From: Neoscytalidium dimidiatum
Lineage: Eukaryota > Ascomycota > Dothideomycetes > Botryosphaeriales > Botryosphaeriaceae
Assembly: GCA_037367355.1 (NCBI GenBank)
Contig: CM074696.1
Span: 3,472,001 to 3,536,000 of the forward strand
Reading direction: 5' to 3'
DNA length: 64,000 bases
The notes under the pieces are model-generated. The model saw nothing but the letters and a program-made list of their open reading frames with translations. It was not told where the DNA came from and made no database searches. Shown here one piece after another: positions 47,918 to 59,782 of this stretch (positions are counted from its first letter, which is position 1; every line of letters starts with the position of its first letter). Both the position numbers and the translations under genes were made by a program.

Positions 47918-50877
47918 TCAGACGGTCTTGTTGAAGGCATCTTCCTCAGGTTGGACAGCTTCACCCTCCGCGTTCTCCCGGGTATTGTCGATCTCTTCTT
48001 GTTTGGCTGCGTCGGCCCTGTCCTCAGCCATGACAGCACCTTCCTCGGGGTTACCGCTTGTAATGGTATCCTTGACATCAGCACCAGCATCCTCAAGAGG
48101 AGCGTCGCCGTCCTGCTCATTAGCGACCTCATCGGCAGTCTCCTTAGAAGTCTCGCCATTGGGCTTGTTGAAAGATTTTTTGGAGTGGTCGATCAGCTCC
48201 GAATTGTCGTTGTAAAGACGCAAAAGCATTGCCCTGTGATTGTTAGACAGAGACATAGGATACAATCTTAAGAATCTAGCGATTCTGCGTATGTTGATGA
48301 AGGCTGAAGTGGTGTGGCGATGTGAACTTACTTCCGCTCCTCCTTTGGCAACATCAAGTTCAAGGAGGAGATGCTCCTCCACAATGGGAGAACAAGGCGG
48401 TCCCTGTTTGGAAGTCAGCAACCGCTTTCTTGAGCTTGAGGGGTGGAGCGCATACTTGAAACCATCCTCATCATCGCTGGTCTCTACCCTGAGCACGCAG
48501 CAGCCCATACCAATATCTCTGACCCTCTCGCCGATCTCACCAAGTTCTTTCCATCCATCACCTGCAACCTTCGGGAACATCTCAATAAGGAGCTTGTGGA
48601 GAGTAGACCGCTTGTAAAGACGGACAATCCTCTCCTCACCGACCCATGGCTCGATAATCGGAAGACCTTCAGACTGAATACGCCACCTGCAGATATCCTG
48701 ACCCTGGGCATCCTGCTTCATGAACATCTTCACGCCGCAATGGACAAACTTCATGCCCTTGCCCTCGTTAATCTGCAGAATATCCCGCGCCAGGGTCGAT
48801 GTGTAGTAGATAGCCTTGGCTGGTTCACCAGAAGCATTACGAACCATGAATCGGTCTCGGGGGAATCTAGAGGCAATGTGGTAGAAGTTAAAGATCTCTT
48901 CCAAAACTTCATGATTGGGGTCCAGGTATTTGAAAGGCTCCTCATGCGGTTGATCCCGCCTCTTCCTCTCCGGCCTAGAGATATCGGTCGCTGCTCCCTC
49001 AGCCTTGGGCTCCCTCTCAGACACGGCCGGGGGGACCTCGTCGTGCTCGGGCGCCGGATCGACCTTCGTTCTCTTCGCAGCGGGATCCTCAGCTTCGGTA
49101 TCTTCCAACGGCCTCTTAGTTGGCGACGGAGGAGGAAGGTTGTGCCGCACTGCAGCGGGATCGTTACCCTGCACCGGGACGGCCACAGCGTTGCCTTCGG
49201 TGTTGGTAACCTCATCCAAAGACTTCAAGCCCTCAAGTTTCTCGCCGTTCTCGGTCTTCTTCTCGATTTCATTGACAAGGCTCGTAATGGGAGCCGGAGG
49301 CACAGTCTTGTTGCCTGAAGCGTTGGCCTGATATTCAGGACGCGCCCTGACTTCCTCCTTCTTCTCAATGACCGTGATGAAGAAACCACCGGTGTCTTGA
49401 AGATGAGGGTAAACACGGATACAACGCTCGAGAGGAATTCTTTCTTCTTCATTGTCGGTGGCTTTCGGCGGGAACATACCCTCGACGACCTTCTTGAGAC
49501 CTTCCTCATCCGGCTCCGACTGCTTCGCGGCAACTTCCTCAAACTTGTTCCAAATGCGACCCTTTTTATCCATCACCTTCCAGTTGTTGAGACCGGGTTT
49601 TCTCTTCAGACCAGGGAGCTCCTGGCTGCAATCCAAAATCCGGACCTTGGACATACCACCACAGCGGTCAATGGCGCTAGCAACGACGGCTTCGTTCTCT
49701 ACGGGATTCAAGCTGCAAGTTGAGTAAACAACCCTACCGCCAACCTTCAGCATCTGAAGGGCACGGACGAGAATGCGCTGCTGGGTAATGTAAAGTCCAA
49801 GACCGTTTCCGGCGGTCCAATCCTTCCAGACACCTGGGTTCTTTCGCGCTGTTCCATCGCCAGAGCAGGGGACATCGGCTAGAATGCGGTCAAACTTCAG
49901 ATACTTGTTCGGTTGACCTTTTTCGGACGGGATCCTAATGGAGGGGAAAAGAGTTGCATCGTGGTTCGTGACGACCAGGTTAGGCGAATTCAAGCGCTTG
50001 ACCTGGTGGACCAACATGTGGGCACGTCTGTTGTCGACATCATTGCAAATTAAAAGGCCGGTAGCTCTGCCATCATCAGAATAGTCCTCCTCCTCTCCGG
50101 CCTGGTCCTTCTCGGCTTCGACTTCCGCACCATCCGGACTTATTTCACGACCAAGCTCAGGCGCAAGCTTGCGTAAAGTCTTGCGAATGCGCGCTTCCTC
50201 GCCAGAGTGAATGGCCTCGCACAGCTGAGCAGACTTGCTACCAGGTGCAGCGCACAGGTCTAACACGGTATGCCATGGCTTGATGTCAATGAGCAACGGA
50301 GGAATCATGCTGACAACCTCCTGCCTGCTGATATTTCCGACGGTGGTCTCAGAGACAAGGAACTTCTGGAAGGACGCGAAGGGAGGGAACTTTCGAATAA
50401 CGTTTTTCGGGGTGGTCATTTGCCAGGCTAGCTTCTCCGGAAACCACTCGAGTTGGGTCGGGGGTTCGACAAGTTGACCATCGAAGGTCACTTTCGTGAT
50501 TTCCGGGATATAATGGTCAATGAGGCGCTGCTGGACTGCAAGAGCATGACTTGCAGGAGTTAGCGATATTTTGCCTGGCAGTATAATATTGCCTGACATA
50601 CCCTTTGGAACCAGTGAAGCGGAAGCTGTTGGGCAATTCCTTCTTCAAGGCAGTCCAGAACTCCTCGCGCTCTTCCTCAGGTACGATTCCTAGCTCATTG
50701 TAGTACTTCTCGAAGTGAACGTTGTGCTTCTCGACTTCCTTCCAGTCGCCGCGAACGCCGCCACCGTGACCACCACGATTTCCACGGCCGCGACCGCGTC
50801 CGCCCTGAATTTTGTAAGTAAAATGGATGAGAGAAGCTTCGTGAGTGACGTACGCCTCTGCCACCGCGCCTGCCCAT
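47918..50877 (-). CDS. NCL1: tRNA (cytosine-5) methyltransferase, NSUN2/Trm4 family
   Basis: Exons 50877-50854, 50804-50602, 50549-48456, 48403-48332 and 48233-47918 give 902 aa. Ncl1 methylates several tRNA cytosines in the nucleus using SAM. An RGG-rich start (MGRRGGRG, then GGRGRGRGNRGG) precedes WKEVEKHNVHFEKYY. The methyltransferase core has LDLCAAPGSKSAQ (about 175), CNDVDNRRAHMLVHQ, ILADVPCSGDGTARKN (Cys about 303) and VVYSTCSLNPVENEAV (catalytic Cys about 354). The last two introns contain no stop in the running frame. Splicing them restores RLVLPLWRSISSLNLMLPKE and KAMLLRLYNDNSELI, the conserved C-terminal block. The C-terminus beyond that is an acidic extension. The start and first intron follow from the conserved N-terminus. 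Confidence 0.94.
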
Positions 50878-51512
50878 ATTGATACTGTGTGCGCGGAGTG
50901 GGAAAAGGTAGATTGAGAGCAGGTGGTGCGTGCTCAGATTGGTCGCAGCTGCTCACAATATTTCTGCGAAGGAACCTGGGCGGGCCGCGGGACCGGCAAA
51001 AGGTAGATCCGGCCGGTGCTCTTTAGCTTCCGTATACTTCGCCGGGGATGATTTTAGAGCCAGAAGCAAGTATTTATTCGATTGTCCCATCCAACTGTGC
51101 TCGATAACTGTGCAAGTCTATTAATTCCTCTTTGGCTTTCCTACTATGAACTGAACTTCTTCTGTACAGGAGCAACCGGCGGAACCGGCCGAATATTCTG
51201 CCGAAGGGCGAGAACTGGCGCTAAGAGATCCGCGCAGGGATCCCTGAAGCGGCCTGGCGTCATCGGACTTAAAGCTCCCCGTTCAGCTGTGGAAGGGCAG
51301 AGAACTCTGGGCCAGGGACTCGATTCTCCACACCCTGCCAGTTGCATCCACGCGGCTCAATTCACGTCTGCTGGTTCGCTCACTCTACCTTCCGTATACT
51401 AGCTCCCCCTGGCCTTGCCCTCCTCCACTTTTTCCAGTGAATTAGTGGATCTCCTCTTCCACCACCTCTAATTTTGCTTTCTCGTTGATTTCTACATTCT
51501 CTCATAGCCAAG
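50878..51512. promoter_or_regulatory. Intergenic region between divergent NCL1 and SDR genes
   Basis: These 635 bp separate diverging start codons. A CT-rich stretch at about 51400-51500 precedes the plus-strand gene, as is common just upstream of fungal transcription starts. Confidence 0.35.
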
Positions 51513-52912
51513 ATGTCTGGCGTGTATGGCTGGATAGAACGGCTGAAAAGCATCTTCGTCCAATCCATCTTCATTCCGGCACCTCCTCTGACGCCTGAGA
51601 ATCTTGAGGACCAGACCGGAAAGGTAGGACCCGCCAGAAAGCATATCTGATTATGCCAGATGGCTAAACTCCCACAGGTCATTATTGTTACTGGCGGCTA
51701 CTCAGGTGTTGGTTTCGAGCTTACAAAAGCACTTTACGCTAAAAATGCTACTGTCTACATTGCCGGCCGCAGTGTGAAGAAGGCAGCATTGGCTATCGCT
51801 GACATCGAGGATGAAGTGCCCCGTTCTGACGGACGTATGGAATTCCTTAAGCTAGACCTTAGTGATTTGTCTTCAATCAAGAAGACGGCCGAGGACTTCC
51901 TGAAGCGAGAGCGCCGTCTCGATGTCCTCGTGAACAACGCTGGAGTCATGATTCCTCCGGAGGGCAGCACAACAGAGGAGGTGAATATCACTGAGATCTC
52001 CCCCGCCATATTCTTCACCTTCAGCATTCACCCACTCGCTTCGCATCTTCTCCATTAATCCTCTCCGTGCTCGTAATATTTTCCTACACCACCGAGGGGT
52101 TCCCTTATATCAAACCCTTCCCAAACACCAGCAACTAACTATTCTCCCTCCAACCAGGGCTACGAACTCCAAATGGGCACCAACTGCCTTGGCCCCTTCC
52201 TCCTCACCCAGCTCCTCCTCCCACTCCTCCAGAAAACTGCCTCCATCTCGCCCCCCAACACCGTCCGCGTAACCTGGGCCTCGTCCGTGACCATCGACAC
52301 GGCGCCCGAGCACGGCATCGCTTGGAACGACAAAAAGAAGGCGCCCGTCACGCACGCCAGCAACGCGACCAACTACGCCCAGTCCAAGGTCGGCAACCTC
52401 TTCCTGGCCTCCGAGTTCGCGCGCCGGCTGGGTCGCGACACGGGCGTTGTCAGCGTCGCCTTCAACCCGGGCAACCTGCGCACCGAGTTGCTACGGCACG
52501 CCAACCCCATCGCCGCTTTCGTTCTCGTACGTTGCCTCCTCCTCCTCCTCCTCCTCCTCCTCCTCCCCCTTCCCCCTTCCCCCCCTCTCTCTCGTCTCTC
52601 CCCCCGATAACCTCCATCAGCAATCCATTCCGCAAGGTCTTATGAGCTGACGTGGATAATGATGTAAAGCAAATCATCCTCTATCCGGCCAAGCTCGGCG
52701 CCTGCACCGAGCTCTTCGCCGGCTGGAGCCCCGCCGTCGGCCACCACAACGCCGGCTGCCTCATCGTGCCGTGGGGCCGCATCCACGAGCCGCGTCAGGG
52801 CCTGCAGCAGGCGATCCGGCTGAACTATGAAGGGGGCTACGGCATCGCCGAGCGCTTCTGGGACTGGTGTGAACGCGAGACGACCAGGTGGATGCAGTAC
52901 GAGCAGGAATGA
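51513..52912 (+). CDS. Short-chain dehydrogenase/reductase (retinol-dehydrogenase/WWOX-like)
   Basis: Exons 51513-51623, 51678-51980, 52158-52526 and 52670-52912, all phase 0, give 341 aa. The NAD(P)-binding motif VTGGYSGVGFELTKAL (about 42-57) begins exon 2. It is followed by YIAGRS, LDLSDLSSIKK, VLVNNAGVM (NNAG about 123-126), a Ser in TWASSV (about 180), and the catalytic Tyr211 and Lys215 in ATNYAQSKVGNLF. FNPGNLRTELLRH is the typical PG motif after the active site. The C-terminal exon (GWSPAVGHHNAGCLIVPWGR and on) is characteristic of fungal short-chain dehydrogenases of this group. The substrate is unknown. Intron 3 carries a CTC microsatellite. Confidence 0.88.
52535..52566. repeat. 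(CTC)n microsatellite in an SDR intron
   Basis: About ten tandem CCT/CTC triplets lie just inside intron 3 of the dehydrogenase at 51513-52912. They continue into a longer pyrimidine-rich tract up to about 52600. Confidence 0.9.
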
Positions 52913-53565
52913 ACAAGAAATGCTGCAAATTTTGTCAAAAGGAAAGGAATGAGAGGGATGTCAAGACTGGTCATTGGTCAAGTTACTTGCAAATCTTTGT
53001 GAAAGTATAGGGTGCATATGCGGGATACGAACCAGTACAAATAGAGGGAAACATATCATCCAATAGGCCACACATGAAGTTAGGTACAGTTAACATTAGG
53101 ACGCAGGCAGAGTAGGCATGACGGCTTAGCAGGACAACTCCATTTTCAATCTACCACTGCCAAACGAAGATAAAACCCTGCAAGTAGTCATATAATAATC
53201 CTTTGCTTCTGCTAATCCCAGCAATGCTTCACTTCACCAGATGGAGTTTACTGAAGCCGAACAAAAGACGAACAGAAAAGTATAACCGCTGCATAGTGTA
53301 TGGAAATGACAAAAGGAGCTCGCTTTTCAGAATGTGCAATAATACAGTGTGCCCTGTACCGATCGTACCACACTGAATGAAAGCCAAAGAAAATAGGTTG
53401 GGGACGAGATGCCGTGTTCTCATTAGGAAGACCAAAAGGCACTCCGTCACGTCATCCATCATCTCGTCCGTACAATTTCGTGTAAGAATGAACACATACC
53501 AGGATTGGAGCTGGTGCCATTCGTTTTCAAGGTTTCAAGCCATGGGCGTGGACTTTGCTGTTGCT
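52913..53565. other. Intergenic gap between convergent genes
   Basis: These 653 bp are the 3' flanks of the dehydrogenase and the reticulon gene. No conserved signal was found. Confidence 0.5.
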
Positions 53566-55264
53566 TTACGCGGCTGGCTCGGGAACCTTAGTGTCGATGA
53601 GAGAGTCTCCAGCGGGCTCTTCAATCTTAGGCGGCTCAGAGACCTCCACCTTTGGCGCCTCCTTGGGAGCTTCCGGGAAGTCTGTCTCCTTGACTGGAGC
53701 CTTCTCTTGGCTCATCTCAGGAACAGGAGCAGCAGGGGTCGTCGGCCTGCTCCTGGCGGGGAAAGCCTTGCTCTTGGCCTGTCCAATGAAATCTTGGGCC
53801 TTGTGGCTGTACTCATCGGCGTAGACCTTTAGCTGCTTCTGCGCACGAGTGCTGTGCTGAGCAGCTAGCTCCTTGAACTGGTTAGTCTGCTCGTTCAGCA
53901 GATGTTCTGTCTGGCGGAGTTGCTCATCGATGAGCTCCTTGTTCTGAATATAGATAAGAGGGCCCAGGTAGATGATGAGCGTGGCAATCAAGCTGAGGCC
54001 CCAGAGAGGAAGCCACTTGATGAGCCAGTAGGAAATGAACGAGGCAACAAAGCACTATCTTGGTTATCAGTACACATGTCTGAATAGTCAACCCGCCCAT
54101 CTGAGACTGTAGGGCTGAGGCTTACCGCGGCGCTGACGTAGATGTTTTCAACGAACACAACGCGCTGGAACTCGATGACAAAGAAGTTAATGAGCTGCTC
54201 CAGATCGTCCGTCAAGCGCTCCAAAGAATCCTTGCGGATCATGTAGTACTTCCGCGGACGCATCTGCGTAGCGAGGCCATGGCCAAGAGCGGCCTTTCCG
54301 GCGACCTCAGCGAACGCGGTGCCTGCAGTCCTTGTGAGAATTCAGCCTAACAAACATTGTATCCAATTGCGCACGTACAGCCCAGAGTAACCCAGAGAAG
54401 CTTGAAAATGTAGCGGACAATGTTCACGTAGCGCGCGGCGAAGATGAACAGGACGGAGCAGGCGAAGGAGATGCTGGTCGCGCGCGGGTTCTTCCACTGC
54501 GGCCAGTCAGAAATAGTGACGTCAAATTCAGCGCTCAAGAACGTACGCTAAGGAGCCTGTAGAACATGGAGTGATAATCTAAAGCCTTGTTAGTACAACT
54601 CGAAACGTGCGGGGTTTGCAATTGTGGCTGCCTACGGGTCAAGGGTTGGCCGGTAGCCGCGGGCTGGTCAGGCACGCGGCGGGCATCAGCGAGGTCGCGG
54701 AACTCAGACTGAGTCTTTGCAGTCTCGGACTTGACGCTCTGGCCAACGGGGCCTAGAAAGGGTCAGCAAAGTTGCGTCGCGGTTTTTTTCAGGGTTGGCG
54801 CAAAGAGGGATCCTGTCGCGTGGTTAGCCCACAGTCCGCGCAAAATGTCAGGCCAGCTCGGCGTGTACGTACGGTACCGTTGACGGCCTGCTGGGCCAGC
54901 GAAGAGTTCTGAACTGTGTCCATGGCGGATTGCGCAGCTGTGAAAGGAGAGTCAGACGAGGAGTTGACGAGCGAGGTGGTGTGCGCGCAGGAGCAGATAA
55001 GGAAACTGTGGTTATGCACCGAGCGTTAGCTGCCGCTCCGGAAAGGCCGAGGACCAGGGTGCAGAGCTGCCCATCACAAGGAGCACGTACCTTACTGTTG
55101 ACGATCGTGGTCTTGTAGCTGCCGTTCGTTTGCGGTGCGGATTCGGTAGCGGGCGCAAAGGTCGGCTCGGGAACACTCTGCACGGAAGCCGTGGGATCGA
55201 GATCGACGTAGCTGCTGCGGTTGAGATCCGGCGTAGGGATTTGGGGTGGAGCTTCGGTGGTCAT
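53566..55264 (-). CDS. RTN1: Reticulon-like ER membrane-shaping protein
   Basis: Seven exons (55264-55096, 54937-54878, 54752-54636, 54578-54547, 54496-54379, 54322-54126, 54054-53566) give 393 aa, and all phases close. Reticulons insert hydrophobic hairpins into ER tubules and curve them. The reticulon domain starts with THYHSMFYRLLSWKNPRATS, then a first hairpin (FACSVLFIFAARYVNIVRYI). A polar linker follows (RPRKYYMIRKDSLERLTDDL), then FFVIEFQRVVFVENIYVSAA and a second hydrophobic stretch (CFVASFISYWLIKWLPLWGL, then LIATLIIYLGPLIY). The C-terminal 120 residues are a coiled-coil-like, Lys/Glu/Pro-rich cytoplasmic tail. Two of the exons are very short (60 and 32 nt). The donor of exon 1 (AACA|GTAAGG) was chosen because it is the only one that keeps the frame. 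Confidence 0.87.
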
Positions 55265-56049
55265 TCTCTTGGGGCGGCGGAGGGGATTGCGTGTTAAGGG
55301 CTCGGTGGGATTGGACTGGGCTAGGGTTGGGGGACGGGAGGCAGCGGTTTTTGAGTGGCAGAGAAGCAAGCTATGGAAGGCGCGCGTTGTTCCTTCCAAC
55401 AGGTTTACTGGTCGCGCGACAGCCTGGAGTTTTGGGGCCTGCGTCCCGATGACGAAACACTAGCGCTAGCAAAGCGAGCTGCACCCGCGACTTTCCTGGC
55501 CATGCGGGCCTCTCCAGGCCCTGCTTCTCAGACGCCTTTTCATTTCCTTTGTTTCAACTGCTCGCTGCAGCTGACTCTGTACGCGAGCGCCCTCATGGCC
55601 TGCGCCTCCCACCACTCGGCCGCGTGCTGCTTCCGTTCCGATACATTTTCTCGATCACCCCTCTTTTTTTGTGAGCGTAATGTCCCGCATGTGATTGCGT
55701 ATTTGCCTAGCACACGCCACATTCGCGCTAAGAGACCCTTATCGTCCCGAGAGCGGTGACAACAGCATGATTTGCACGAGGTTCACTTGCAGGCACATCA
55801 AAGTTCCACTTTTAGGGGGAGAGCCTCAATTATGGTATCTGAACGTGAATCATGGGCACACGACTTCACGCGCTTGCTAACGTGGCATGTAGAAAGGGAA
55901 AGCCTTCTGAAAGTAGGGTGTTTTGAGGACGAGATAGTGAACTTGTCTATGTGTTCGTAAATGTGGCAGTCTGAATCAAATCCAGTCTTACGCCGGATGC
56001 TATCTTCTCAAGGCTAGCCACGGGATGGTGAAATGTGAGCTGCACACGC
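55265..56049. other. Intergenic region upstream of the reticulon gene
   Basis: These 785 bp hold the reticulon promoter and the 3' flank of the membrane protein gene at 56050. A plus-strand frame at 55355-55759 is antisense-free but shows no family signal. Confidence 0.45.
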
Positions 56050-57289
56050 TCAAGCGTGGTTAGCCATGTGCTGCTTGGCAGAGATGAGGAAGCTGTCCAC
56101 GGAGCCCTTGCTGAGGAAGTAAACTTCAAGGGCAACAACGTGCACGAAGAGGAACATCAAGGCCACAGAAATGGCGAAGATCTTCAGGTAGAGCTTGACG
56201 ACCCGGACGCGAGCCTCGCGGTTGAACGAACGCCACGCATCCATGAAACCGATGGCTCCGGAGCCTCCAAAGACCTTAGGAACGACCTTGCCGCCAAAAG
56301 TACGATCGAAAGGAACAATGGTGTCCTCATCTTCGGGGAGCATTGAGGCCTCGACGCGAACAAGCTGGGTGTGGGCAGGCAGGATGACGAAAATGCCTGC
56401 AGCGACCAAAAGGAGCAAGCCACCAATGACGCGGAGCACAACCCACGCCTTTTGAGAGGGGGTAGCATCAGCGGCGTTTGAGAGATCCAATCCCATAAGC
56501 GTAGTCATGCACACGGCCATGTAGAGGACCAAAAGCTGGACGCTCTCGTAGACGAGGGTTGGCACAGCAAGGTTCTTGTAGGAAGCAAAGGTCGCAGGAG
56601 CCCAGCGAGCCCTCCAAGACTTTCCAGGCAGAGCGATGGTAGCGTGGGTCCAGATCATGTGCACGGGAGCTGCGATCACAGAAACCAGAATGTTGGCGAC
56701 GATGGGTGCACCGGGAACGTTGGGGAGGATGGCGGCGAAGAACTGCAGCAACGACATGGCGCTGAGGCTGTAGATGATACCATAGCCCATACCGCGCCAG
56801 CGCGCAGTCCAGCCTGCCTGTGAAGTGATATGCTTGACGGTGGTACGGATCTTGGAGGTAATAGGCTTGGAGACGACGACGGTGAGCTTGGGCAGCGGGT
56901 TGCCGAGGAAGGCCTCGGCTTCAGCCTCCTTGTCACTCAGCTTCACGTTCGACTCCTCATCAGATTCGGCGACGGAGACGGCGACAGCGGACTGAGGGGT
57001 CTCAACGAGAGCAAGGGTGGTGACGACGTGGCGAAGGGTGTATTGAACCTATTCGAGTAAGCAGGGCCGCATAAGAGCAGAGGGGCGAGGGTCTTACCAG
57101 GCCGTAGAAGACGCAGAAGGCGGCAACAGTGAGGAAGACGACGATGAGCACGCCGGTGTCGATGTCCTTCTGATCGCCGGATGCCTCGCGCTTCTCGATG
57201 GACTTGGCGATGTGCTTGTTGGCGAAGTCGGTGGCAACGTCCAAGCCGCGCTTCCAAAGCGGGTCTAGGAGACGGTCGGAGAATCCCAT
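56050..57289 (-). CDS. Multi-pass membrane protein of unknown function
   Basis: Exons 57289-57098 and 57048-56050 join in phase 0 to give 396 aa. The first exon encodes a charged N-terminus (MGFSDRLLDPLWKRGLDVA) and a membrane span (TGVLIVVFLTVAAFCVFYGL). Further hydrophobic segments are IIYSLSAMSLLQFFAAIL, APIVANILVSVIAAPVHMIW, LVYESVQLLVLYMAVCMTTL, WVVLRVIGGLLLLVAAGIFV and LYLKIFAISVALMFLFVHVV, about six spans in total. Between spans five and six lie AHTQLVRVEASMLPEDEDTI and GSGAIGFMDAWRSFNREARV. Similar proteins occur in other filamentous ascomycetes without a settled name. I see no catalytic motif and propose no function. Confidence 0.75.
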
Positions 57290-58909
57290 GGCTGCAGTCG
57301 CAAGCGTGGAGGGTAGTAGGAAAGTTTGTGTAGTGGATGCAGAGTTGTTGCGTCGTAAGTTGAGAGAAAGGAGCGGCAATATAAAGAACCCGGGGCTCCA
57401 GGCAACAGTTGTTTGAAAGGATGCAGTTGGTGGCGCAGTCGCGACGAACGAGGTGACGGGCAGCCCCAGTGATCTCATGGGGAGCAGGCCGCCGGGCTGC
57501 CGCCGCCCATGCGCGCAAGTGACCAAGCTAAATTTGGATCGCTAGTCCACTCTAGCGCCAGAGATGCACCGCCAACATGCAGAATTTCAAGCACCTTATT
57601 CCACTCAAATCGCAGAGTAACAGCCGCGGCCAACATTTCGAGCTACTCATTGGCCACTGTCCAAACGCCTCCATACTCATGCCTTTCTTGTCAATGTTGC
57701 CACCTAATGTTCTGCAAGGCTGACATTCACTGTCGTATGAGGGGCTTAGACCTGCGGCAAGATATTTGACGGCCGCTCTTTCTGGAACTATCTTCCTTTT
57801 GCTTACATCTCTGCGGCCTTGCCAAGGCAGAACGGCAACCCCAAACCACAGCTATTTGTTCGAAGCACCCTGCAACATATGATGTGTCCCTAAAAAAAAT
57901 CATGTCACAACTCTTTCACGTTAATCTTCACCCAAGGAATCGGGAAGCCTCACAGCTATATGGAACACGAAATGGTTCAGTACGACAGCTACATTTTAAT
58001 TGCAATTTAGCTCTACTACTGTGGCCTTCTTGCTTTTGATCACAGGGAAGTACTGCCCGCCGGAGTCGTGATAGATAGTTGCCTTGTAGAATGTAATGAG
58101 CGCAATCAGTTGATTATAACCGTGCCTGCCCCTCCGTTTCTCCCACAGCGCTGCGTTGGATTCTGTTCATACTCTTCCCTTCCCTGTATACTGCGAACAA
58201 CACGCGAAATGTGGCACAAAGGTGATCACACGTCGCCCTATGAGCACACTGGAGCTAACCGCCTTCGCAGGTACCCTTCGCAGAGCACCAGTAGCCAGGT
58301 CATATTGCGCTGCTTGTGCTACCTAGCAGTGAACAATACTCTATCTTACAAGTACATTCTCGACTTCAACCTTGAAATTGTGTTGTCGGATGCTGTAGTT
58401 TTTAGAATGAAACCGCACTATAAGAATACCGATCAGAGCCCTCTTTTTTCCTCCTTGGAATGGAAAGGCCTTACGCGCAATTATGCCTAGGCGGCATTAT
58501 ATCTCACCGGAGGAAGCTTCATCTCTTGATGTAAATAGTGTCGTGAGCAGACTCTCATAGGTGAGCTTCGGAATCGACAGTTCAAGAGAAATGAGATACA
58601 CAAACCAGGAAGCAATTCCATCCGCGTGACCACAGTCGCATCGGGTTGTATAAGTTCCTCCATCGAGCCTGCCTTCCAAGAACCGGCTTCGACTGCGCAT
58701 ATACATCAATCCTGAACGGGCAGGCTCAACCAATCTCTCGCATAGCAACGGCTATAGCTATCTGTATGGCAACTTCCATGCCGATAAACACGTAGAATCT
58801 AACGTTGAGGGGAGGAGCTCGACCCTACGACTCTGGGTGTCTAACTCTAACATAGCTCATACGCCGAACCTCAAGAATCACTACCTCGATTATCGCAAGC
58901 GTATTCATC
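57290..58909. other. Long intergenic region without recognised genes
   Basis: These 1620 bp run from the start of the membrane protein gene to the next secreted protein gene. The minus-strand frame 58497-58748 (83 codons) shows a few Cys and Arg residues but no family. The region is AT-richer than average and may contain decayed sequence. Confidence 0.45.
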
Positions 58910-59782
58910 ATGCACCTTATCCTCTTTACGTGCTGTTTCCTCATTATTGCTGACCTCGTGCTTGGCAAAAATGCCGAAATCTGCAGCAACGAAACTTACA
59001 GTCCATCTCCAGTAGGCCATAGCATAGCATAGCACGGCACGATGCATTCCGTTCCCTTACGCTGATACGAAATACAGACAACTTGTTACGACAACAACCT
59101 GTGTCCCAATATCAGCGACGTGCCAGATCAGAGCTGTGGCAATTATTGCTACTCGCCTCTTACCTATACCTGCGTAAACAACACACTCCACCCTTTGCCC
59201 TTGCTCGAAGGTCCATACGAAATTCGCCTCTCCAATCCAGGCTTCTTTAGCGACGATGGCATCATCAATGCTTGTAACCATGGCTTCTTCATAGGTCGAC
59301 CGACCTGCACCTGGTGCCCTTCAGAACAGTTCCCTGAGCTGTGCGGGGCTTTCAAGAACATCACAGCTCTCGTGGGCAGCAGCGGCATGGTAAGTTTGGC
59401 TCTACTTCCGCCAAATGCGATATCGAAGATGTCGATGAGATGAGCTTTGCATGAAACTTGAGCTGACTCTCGCTCGGTTCAGCCTGTCCACGTTCCAGGC
59501 GGTCAAGAATTCTACATCAACCCGATAGGCACTCTCTCGTTTACACAGGTACACAGTTCAATCATCCCAGGGGGCTCTATCGTGGGTAAGATTCTGCCAT
59601 TCAAAGACGGAGGCTTCGTCTACGCTGAGGGCGGTGGATGGTACGCTTGTCCGGTGTCTGATCCAGGCGTGTACCAAGTGGTGAACCGGCTGGAGGGCGT
59701 CGTTCTCGATGATGGTTGCGTTGGCATCGACATTCTGACGAGCAGCCTGGAAGGCGGACCGTTTGCCTGGCAATACGAATAG
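58910..59782 (+). CDS. Secreted cysteine-containing protein of a fungal cell-surface type
   Basis: Exons 58910-59011, 59078-59389 and 59483-59782, all phase 0, give 237 aa. The signal peptide is MHLILFTCCFLIIADLVLG. The Cys-rich first part is ICSNETYSPSP, then CYDNNLCPNISDVPDQSCGN and YCYSPLTYTCVNN. The C-terminal domain reads PVHVPGGQEFYINPIGTLSF, then GGWYACPVSDPGVYQVVNRL, CVGIDILTSSLEGGPFAWQYE. This ending is typical of a family of small secreted proteins in Dothideomycetes and Eurotiomycetes, some described as IgE-binding or wall proteins. Function is unknown; a surface or host-interaction role is only a guess. Donor 1 (CCA|GTAGGC) is the weakest of its splice sites. Confidence 0.7.

Noticed and set aside
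41549..52912. A possible biosynthetic cluster (GH76 enzyme plus two dehydrogenases)
   Set aside because: There is no polyketide synthase, peptide synthetase, terpene cyclase or pathway regulator nearby, and a tRNA methyltransferase lies between the dehydrogenases.
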